From the NCBI GenBank assembly GCA_027627225.1, contig CM051038.1:41997841-42061840 (forward strand): a stretch of 64,000 bases of DNA, written 5' to 3'. Under the pieces are notes generated by a model that did no database searches, was not told the DNA's origin, and was given only the letters and a program-made list of their open reading frames with translations. Positions 57,731 through 64,000 of this stretch are shown one piece after another. The position numbers were made by a program, and so were the translations under genes. Source of the DNA: Congeria kusceri. Lineage: Eukaryota; Mollusca; Bivalvia; Myida; Dreissenidae. Every line of letters begins with the position of its first letter. Within the stretch, counting starts at the first letter, position 1.

Positions 57731-59087
57731 TTGTTTTTAATAATGTGCCTGTTCAATTTGTTGAAAATCACAAACATCTTGGTCTCACATTCAGCGCTAA
57801 TGGTAAATGGCACGATCATGTCTCCAGTTTAGTCAAATCATCATCAAAAGTGCTTGGCATCATGCGCAAACTAAAATACATGATCTCTAGAAAGACGTTG
57901 AACCAAATTTATATTTCACATTTAAGACCACTATTAGAGTACGCATGTGTCGTTTGGGATGGTTGTGCAATGTACGAAAAAGAAAGTTTAGAAAAAATTC
58001 AGAACGAAGCGGCTAGAATAGTAACCGGGCTTACAAAATCTGTTTCATTGACTAATTTGTATTCTGAAATCAGCTGGCATAGGTTATCAGAACGTCGAAA
58101 ATATCTTAAACTAACTTATATGTACACATTACATAATGGCCTATGTCCCAGTTACTTAATGAATTTATTACCAGAAACTGTTTTTCAACAATCTACTAGA
58201 AATCTTAGAAATGCAAACGATTATGTTATAGTATCAAGACGCACCGAACTCTATTCGCGATCTTTCATACCGTCGGCTATCGACCTATGGAACAATTTAA
58301 ATAATGAAATTAAAACGTGTACTTCTCTCTTGCAATTCAAAACCGCTTTAAAACAATTAATGTTAAGAAATCGCGAAACACCAACATATTACTTCGTTGG
58401 TGATAGAAAAACATCAATTATACACGCCAGACTAAGAAATAATTGTAGCAACTTAAAACTACACTTATATAACAACAAATTGGAACCTTCGCCTTTATGT
58501 ATTTGTGGTGAAGTTGAATCGGTTTACCACTTCTTTTTTACTTGCTCACTATTTACTGCACAACGTACAACTTTTTTCGCTAAGTTACAATCTATAGAAC
58601 CATTAAACTGTGATACTATTCTTTTTGGTAATAGTAGTTTTGATCATGATGCAAACTGCAAAATTTTTCTAAATGTCCAACAATTTATTAAGACGACAAA
58701 GCGTTTTTCATAATCTTGCAGTAGTTAAAGCTTGACTTGTTATATGCTGGACAGGACTCGTTTTGTTTTGTTTTTTCCCCCCAATTTAGTTTGCCTTTCA
58801 TGATTATTAATTTCTCGTACAGTTTATTAGATTGCTTTTCTTTTTATTTGCTATTCATATATGTTTATTTTCATATTTGAGCGTACTTGTGACTCGTTCA
58901 AAATTACATACATCGCCCGAAACACGTAATTAAATCACACAGGGAAAGACCACATATAATGTTGTTAGAACTTTAGGTCCTACCCTTTTTTCATATGAAT
59001 GTATCGATAAATAATTTATGTATGTATAAATGTCATTTGTACTTGTACTTCATTATGAAAATAAAATATGTTTAAACTAATTAAACT
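57731..59087 (+). mobile_element. 5'-truncated LINE insertion with target-site duplication
   Basis: The insertion is flanked by AATTAACTTGATGATC (57,715-57,730) and AATTAACTCGTTGATT (59,088-59,103), a 13/16-match duplication. The homologous block at 41.4-43.0 kb has no LINE at the corresponding place. The 3' end carries AAAATAAAATATG followed by TTAAACTAA units as tail. Confidence 0.8.
57733..58713 (+). CDS. LINE reverse transcriptase C-terminal fragment, open
   Basis: This is an uninterrupted frame to a TAA at 58,711-58,713, about 327 codons. It contains ENHKHLGLTFSANGKWHDHV, LRPLLEYACVVWDGC and, near the end, LCICGEVESVYHFFFTC. These are the thumb/connection and C-terminal Cys/His motif of an APE-type LINE ORF2. 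The palm with the catalytic box is missing because the copy is 5' truncated. No ATG lies at the start, so it is not expected to be translated alone. The intact frame and the recognisable target duplication indicate a fairly recent insertion. Confidence 0.8.
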   Translation, partial: VFNNVPVQFVENHKHLGLTFSANGKWHDHVSSLVKSSSKVLGIMRKLKYMISRKTLNQIYISHLRPLLEYACVVWDGCAMYEKESLEKIQNEAARIVTGLTKSVSLTNLYSEISWHRLSERRKYLKLTYMYTLHNGLCPSYLMNLLPETVFQQSTRNLRNANDYVIVSRRTELYSRSFIPSAIDLWNNLNNEIKTCTSLLQFKTALKQLMLRNRETPTYYFVGDRKTSIIHARLRNNCSNLKLHLYNNKLEPSPLCICGEVESVYHFFFTCSLFTAQRTTFFAKLQSIEPLNCDTILFGNSSFDHDANCKIFLNVQQFIKTTKRFS

Positions 59088-60120
59088 AATTAACTCGTTG
59101 ATTGTTTGAAGTGGTATAATATGGTGTCACTAAATATAGAGCCATTTTGCAATGAGATAAAAGATTGTGCTATAATCTATACTACGTCACATACAAATTA
59201 TTATTATTTTATTAGATGGGAAGTAATTTCATAAGGCTTTATACGTAGAACATATGAATTTGCTCAATTATTACTATCACGACATATACATATTGTTTAT
59301 TTTATATTTGGATACTTATGTTCAATTTCAGTGAAGATCGTAACTTACCAATCGAACAACTCCGATAAGCGCGGGTAAGAAGTCCCGTTATTCAGTTTAG
59401 ATCGGGTATTCCTTTTTTGCAATTTAAAAATAAATGCAATACACATTTGAAGTGATTTTGCATAATCTATTCAGAAACTACGCTACATTATGAACGTTAA
59501 CCACTCCAAATACATTGTGTAGTCGTTGGTGACAATTTCATCTTCAATATCATCCATTTAATTTTATTTCCGTAGTTCTAAATATGAGAAAGTATTGTAA
59601 AATAGATTGCGTTGAGAACTTTCGAGGAAAACTGATCAACTATTGCAGTTACGGTTTAGTTGCTAGACACTTGCATTTATTCAAATTCATAATGCCTACC
59701 ATGTCATATTATGTCGTCGATTTCTGTTTTTCACTGGTAGATCGTTTGGTGTTTACTAATTAAATCGCCGTTCTAGTCGAACGGAGAAGTCAACATTACT
59801 TTAATAAATCACAATTGCTTAACAATTTTCTGTGTACTACTCTGCATGCACTATTATATCTTCCGCAATCAAATCAAATCATACGTTAAACATAATTATG
59901 TTTTGGTATTATATTTTATTTGTATTGAAACAAATTGCAACCATCATTTTGATCGTTTAAGGATACCAAAATGAAATACAAATGTTAATTAAACATGGCG
60001 AAATAAAATCAAATCATCCAAACAATTGCATAAATGTTCCTTCCAGTATAAAACTCTATAATTGCCTGCCTCTTTATTTCTCTTTGATACTACAATTGGA
60101 TAATGGATATGTCTTCGATT
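59088..60120. repeat. Duplicated block, right part
   Basis: GTGTCACTAAATATAGAGCC, AATTTCATAAGGCTTTATAC, AATCATCCAAACAATTGCAT and AAAACTCTATAATTGCCTGC align in order with 41,870-42,830. Its end is cut by the CA tail of LINE copy B. Confidence 0.65.
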
Positions 60121-60169
60121 TGTGTGTGTGTGTGTGTGCGTGCGTGCGTGCGTGTGTGTGTGTGTGTGC
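60121..60169 (-). repeat. (CA)n 3' tail of LINE copy B
   Basis: Alternating GT and GC dinucleotides (CA/GC on the LINE strand) lie immediately next to AAAATAAAATGTTGC of the LINE. It is the same arrangement as copy A but shorter and interrupted. Confidence 0.9.
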
Positions 60170-60743
60170 AACATTTTATTTTCTCGTAGTAGCTTTACAT
60201 ACATGCATACATTAATACATCAACCATTATATTATACTAATACAAAAGTATAAATACATGTGCATGTACAAAATTAAAATGATATGTCATGAGAAATATT
60301 GCATGTCTATAATACATTGTACGTAAAACAAAGATTATGCTGATGACACTGAATTTCATTGAGTATATATGTAATTATGATATTGTGAAGACTACAAAAC
60401 TAATGCTATGACATACATACTAACTATTACATAACAAAATGTATATATATACAGCGGTATTTATACATTTACATGTATTAAATTGAAATATGTTGTAAAA
60501 AACACTGCACATTTAAAAAAAATAATATGCTAAAGACAATGATTTGCATTGAGTATAAATGTTATTATGATATTGCAGAGACTACCAAAGTAATGTTATG
60601 GTATACAAAATAATTATTACTAGGTGTATTAATCCTTGTCTATTTGATTTCACTAAACAAATGAGACTAGTGACCAATCTCTTAATTCTTCATCTGTTTT
60701 TGTTGTATTTTTAAAACTTTCAAGTGAGTGTTTAAACTATAAA

Positions 60744-61303
60744 CTAGTCTAAAGTTAGAATGAATTCTGTTTTTTCTCTGGCAGTGAAAATATATCGTTT
60801 AATTTCTAGGCATAAAATACTTAAATGTTTCATTTTTGAATGTGTAATACCAAGTATAATATCCTGACATGTTAGCTGGATAGGTAAGCTTTGTCTATTT
60901 CTATTTACTATATGAACAGCAAATTTAATAATTTCTTGAGAATGTATACAGTTCCAGAACAAGTGTGTTATATGTTCTACCTGATTTTTACAAAAAGTAC
61001 ATGGATTATCAGCAGCTATTTTCATATTAAACATATGGGATTTTGTTCCTAAGATTCTGTGGACAATTGGACATTGGAACCATTGGCATATGTATCTTTA
61101 CTAATATTGAACACAAGTGCATATACATGTTTCCAGTCAATACCATAGAACTCGGCATTCCATTTTGTTTGACTGGTTGGGATATCACTGTTTTGAATAA
61201 TATGTTTTTTATAAGCACGTTTTTCTTCTTTAGGACTTCTTAATATTTTCTTTACATAATTTGCTAATACAGGTCCTTGAATTTTGTTATCATAGGTGAA
61301 CAT
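60744..61303 (-). pseudogene. L1-like ORF2 C-terminal region with zf-RVT, copy B
   Basis: Frames 61,303-61,049 and 61,034-60,744 correspond to 53,403-54,023 of copy A. The zinc motif reads CTFCKNQVEHITHLFWNC and is intact. The second frame ends earlier than in copy A because of a shift after RYIFTA. Stops and shifts at 61,300-61,690 detach it from the RT frame upstream. Confidence 0.8.
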
Positions 61304-61694
61304 GTCTCCAAAAGTTTTAATCTATTTACTTATTACGTTGATTAAACCTTGATACAGTAGAAAATTAACATTTGTTCCAATTAGATAGCCCAAAGATTCT
61401 TTGGAGATAAAAAAGTTATACAATATAATTATTGTCAAGTTTAAAATTGTCATTGTCAAATAGAGGCATATCTAGAATATCATTGCAATTGACTATAGGC
61501 AAAGTTTCAATATACAATATATAGCTTTTAAAAACATCTAGCCAACATTTATTTTTCAAATTCAAGCAAAGTTTCTCAGCAAACATTTTACCAGTATTAA
61601 ACAGTTTTTTAATGTCAATAACGAAATAACAAGTCTATAACAATTTCCATCTCCTGTCACAAATCTCTTAAGCCATGTTAATTTCATATGTTTT
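61304..61694 (-). pseudogene. LINE copy B connection region, broken
   Basis: It matches 52,960-53,400 of copy A, with several stops in all frames. No usable protein can be read. Confidence 0.6.
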
Positions 61695-63035
61695 TCAAAT
61701 GAACAAACAACTATCTTTTTTACTTTTTTTTAAACCCCCTTCGTTATATTCTTTAACAACAACTGTACTTTTTATTTTGCTTGGACCTGCCCATATGAAG
61801 TCATAAAATAGTTTGTTAATTTGTTTCATAATTTCTATTCTTGGTGTTGGTAGTGAAACAAATAAATGAGTAAGCAGTGGAAGAAGCAATGATTTAACAA
61901 TAGTTATTTTTCCTAGAGGTGTAATATTTCTACGATTCCAGTGAATTATTAAATTCTTGATGCTGTTGATTTTGTTATCAAAATTTTTCATTACCATGTT
62001 GTCTAAATGTATGTCATACACTATTCCAAGCACTTTAAAAGTGGTTGCTCCCCATGTGAATTTGTATTTTGTTTTTATCGACCTAGTGCTGTACTTCATA
62101 GAGCCTATCCAAATTAGAATAGTTTTTTCATAGCTTATTTTCAGTCCAGAGTATGCTGGGAATTCATGAAGCATGTCTAGTGTACAATTAAGAGAATATT
62201 CAGATCCGTCAAGTAATAAAGATGTGTCATCATCAAATTGTGATATTTTGTATTCTATGTCTTTAATTGTTATACCTTTTATTTGTTTGCTTTCTCTAAT
62301 TTTAATAGCAAGTATTTTAGCACATAAAATAAAATTGTAAGCGCTTATCGGGTCCCCTTGACGGCAGCCCCTCTCTATACAGAAGGTATTTGACAAGAAT
62401 CCATTTATTTGTATAGAGGCCATAGTATTGTGGAAAAACATGGATATCCATTGTTGAAACATTGTTTCAAAATTAAAAAATCTGAAAGTGGTTTTTATAA
62501 ACTGGAAAGATAAGGTATCGAATGCCTTTTCAAAATCGATTGTCATAAGTAATCCAGGTAAATTATTATCTTCAGCATATTTCAAGATGTCATAGAGTAA
62601 TCTAGTGTTTTTCCCAATAAATCGCCCTTTAATGAAACCAGTTTGATCTTTGGAGATTAAAATATCAAGGACTGTTTTTAATCTATTTGCAATGGACCCA
62701 GATGCTAGTTTATAAACAACATGTAATAAGGTTAATGGTCTTAAATTTTTCAAATAACAACGGGGCTTGTTGTCTTTTGGGATGCAAATTATTATTCCAT
62801 GTTTTTGAGTTACAGACAATGAATTAGTATTAAAGGCATAATTTATACTTCTTACTATGAATTGGCCTAACTTTTTCCAAAAAAATTCATAGAATTCAGC
62901 AGTAAATCCATCCGAACCTGGACTTCTGTCATTTTTCATGTTTTTAAGTGTAAAGGCGACTTCCTCCATACTTAGTAGTCCTTCTAAAGATTCATATTGA
63001 ACAGTAATTAGTTTCGGTAAATTAATGTTAGACAA
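61695..63035 (-). CDS. L1-like reverse transcriptase domain, copy B
   Basis: A 446-codon frame, the longest in the window. It covers the whole RT: SPGSDGFTAEFYEFFWKKLG, IPKDNKPRCYLKNLRPLTLL, SKDQTGFIKGRFIGKNTRL, TIDFEKAFDTLSFQF, ERGCRQGDPISAY, the catalytic box and LGKITIVKSLLLPLLTHLF. The box reads QFDDDTSLL where the family has FADD. Copy A retains Ala, so this is a copy-specific substitution next to the metal-binding aspartates. Family knowledge assigns target-primed reverse transcription. Upstream linker and endonuclease frames are separated by stops, so the protein is not expected to be made intact. Confidence 0.85.
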   Translation of the reverse strand: MSNINLPKLITVQYESLEGLLSMEEVAFTLKNMKNDRSPGSDGFTAEFYEFFWKKLGQFIVRSINYAFNTNSLSVTQKHGIIICIPKDNKPRCYLKNLRPLTLLHVVYKLASGSIANRLKTVLDILISKDQTGFIKGRFIGKNTRLLYDILKYAEDNNLPGLLMTIDFEKAFDTLSFQFIKTTFRFFNFETMFQQWISMFFHNTMASIQINGFLSNTFCIERGCRQGDPISAYNFILCAKILAIKIRESKQIKGITIKDIEYKISQFDDDTSLLLDGSEYSLNCTLDMLHEFPAYSGLKISYEKTILIWIGSMKYSTRSIKTKYKFTWGATTFKVLGIVYDIHLDNMVMKNFDNKINSIKNLIIHWNRRNITPLGKITIVKSLLLPLLTHLFVSLPTPRIEIMKQINKLFYDFIWAGPSKIKSTVVVKEYNEGGLKKSKKDSCLFI

Positions 63036-63086
63036 ATCTGTATATATATCATAAGCAATTTCATTTTCATTTCTTTTGTATAATGT

Positions 63087-63365
63087 TTAATGGAATGAAA
63101 CTGCTTCATTTAAAATACCATTTTGCTCATTCAACTTAACACCATTTTCTGTTTCAATAAAAGGTATTGACTTGTTTGTATAATGGTTAGATTCAAGAGA
63201 GCAAAAGTAGTTTGTGGGTTTTTCCTCCTCTTCTAGCCATTTAGCTCTAGAACGAATAAGTGAATTATGTTTATTTTCCCTCAAGTTTTCTAATTCATTT
63301 TGTAAATCTTGAAGTTGATTAATATTAGTTTCAGTTAATGACTTTTCAAGTTGTTCTATTTTCAT
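63087..63365 (-). pseudogene. LINE ORF2 linker between endonuclease and RT, copy B
   Basis: The 92-codon frame has a charged coiled-coil-like start (MKIEQLEKSLTETNINQLQD), then RSRAKWLEEEEKPTNYFCSL. That segment is a conserved signature of L1-type ORF2 between endonuclease and RT (W-x-EEGEKPTxYF type). The stop at 63,087 separates it from the RT. Confidence 0.75.
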
Positions 63366-63390
63366 AGTTAAATTAGATTCATGTTTTTGT

Positions 63391-64000
63391 TTAACTTAGC
63401 TTTATATGATGAAAAGGAGTTATCCCTCTAATTTCCATAAGTAATGTTTCTAGGAATAACTGGTCATTGATAAAAAATAGTATGTCATTGTTATTAAGTG
63501 TTTCTATGCATTCTATATTGTATACTGGGATACAATATTGTTTTTTAATATTTGCAATCAAAGAATTAATGCAATTTAAATAGTGAATATCATTTAACAG
63601 TGAATTGTTGAATTTCCACATACCGTTTCCATGGGCTATATCTCCAAAACTTATTTCTAAGTCAATAATTGAATGATCTGATTTATAACTGGAATCTATA
63701 CTTGAGTTTCTAATTTTAGAGGACAAACTATTAGAAATTAGGAAAAAATAAAGTCTAGCCTGCTGTAACGGCGTTAACCGTCTCCATGTGTATTGTTGGA
63801 TATTACCATTTAGATATCTGAAAGTATCAGTTAAGTTTTTATCCCTGATTATGGACTGTAATGTTTCTCTAGCCTTTTTATTATTATTAATGGACTTATA
63901 ATTCGAATAGTCCAAATTTACATCTAATACAAGATTAAAATCTCCACAAATAACAAATTCATCAGTTTGAAAATATTTCAATTTTTTGGAATATGTCTGT
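63391..64000 (-). CDS. L1-like APE endonuclease C-terminal half, copy B (partial)
   Basis: This minus-strand frame is open to the window edge and has no start within it. FVICGDFNLVLD carries the GDFN motif, YTWRR the W-R motif and YKSDHSIIDLEI the catalytic SDH, as in APE-like endonucleases that nick the target DNA. The N-terminal half with the metal-binding Glu lies beyond position 64,000. The frame stops at 63,391, just before the linker frame. Confidence 0.8.
   Translation of the reverse strand, partial: QTYSKKLKYFQTDEFVICGDFNLVLDVNLDYSNYKSINNNKKARETLQSIIRDKNLTDTFRYLNGNIQQYTWRRLTPLQQARLYFFLISNSLSSKIRNSSIDSSYKSDHSIIDLEISFGDIAHGNGMWKFNNSLLNDIHYLNCINSLIANIKKQYCIPVYNIECIETLNNNDILFFINDQLFLETLLMEIRGITPFHHIKLS

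Larger units (their letters stand above)
60121..64000 (-). mobile_element. L1-like LINE, copy B (runs off the window)
   Basis: It is the same element as 51,580-54,690 in reverse orientation, and longer at its 5' side. It includes the endonuclease and linker, with the 5' end beyond 64,000. Its 3' tail is the (GT/GC)n tract at 60,121-60,169 on the plus strand. It is less broken than copy A. Confidence 0.9.

Overview
The window looks like repeat-rich, AT-rich animal nuclear DNA. Nothing in it resembles a bacterial operon, and I see no intact host gene. The transposon content is a Ty3/Gypsy element with extra domains, L1-like and other APE-type LINEs, Merlin and pogo transposases, tRNA-derived SINEs and TIR elements. 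Together with a roughly 250-bp GC-rich palindromic MITE present twice (27,966 and 38,523), this suggests a bivalve mollusc, most likely a heterodont such as a dreissenid mussel. The taxon is inference from remembered repeat style, not from a search.

Layout. 1-8.48 kb: a decayed Ty3/Gypsy retrotransposon on the plus strand (gag with a helix-hairpin-helix-like N-terminus, SR-rich linker and CCHC knuckle, then protease, RT, RNase H and integrase). It carries an unusual 3' extension: a PHD-like finger in frame with the integrase C-terminus, then a third ORF and a TatD-hydrolase-like domain reaching the polypurine tract. An inverted copy of its integrase lies at 1-420. 8.46-10.9 kb: a 5'-truncated LINE sitting in the Gypsy 3' LTR. 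10.9-11.3 kb: an antisense Merlin transposase fragment. 12-25.5 kb: LINE 3' ends with (TTCTG)n tails and three diverged copies of one long repeat. One copy (13.5-15.8 kb) has amplified a 107-bp monomer into about ten tandem copies. The same stretch holds a roughly 620-bp TIR element and a roughly 1.1-kb tandem array. 25.7 kb: one candidate host exon.

27-47 kb: mostly non-coding AT-rich DNA made of large diverged duplications, two MITE copies, a pogo-like transposase pseudogene (31.5-33.2 kb) with a PHD-like C-terminal finger, a foldback element and a tRNA-derived SINE. 47.68-56.94 kb: a 9.25-kb insertion bounded by about 44-bp terminal inverted repeats beginning CCACTGTCT. Paralogous copies of the flanks lack it, so it is a mobile element that has itself collected repeats, minisatellites and an L1-like LINE (51.6-54.7 kb). 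57.73-59.09 kb: a 5'-truncated LINE with target-site duplications, also with a paralogous empty site. 60.12-64.0 kb: a second L1-like LINE copy, longer and on the minus strand, running off the window. Both L1-like copies end in a (CA)n tract.

Almost all coding potential is therefore transposon-derived, and most of it is broken. The longest open frames are the L1-like RT (61,695-63,035, minus) and the LINE RT C-terminus (57,733-58,713, plus). Joined or restored protein sequences are deliberately not given.
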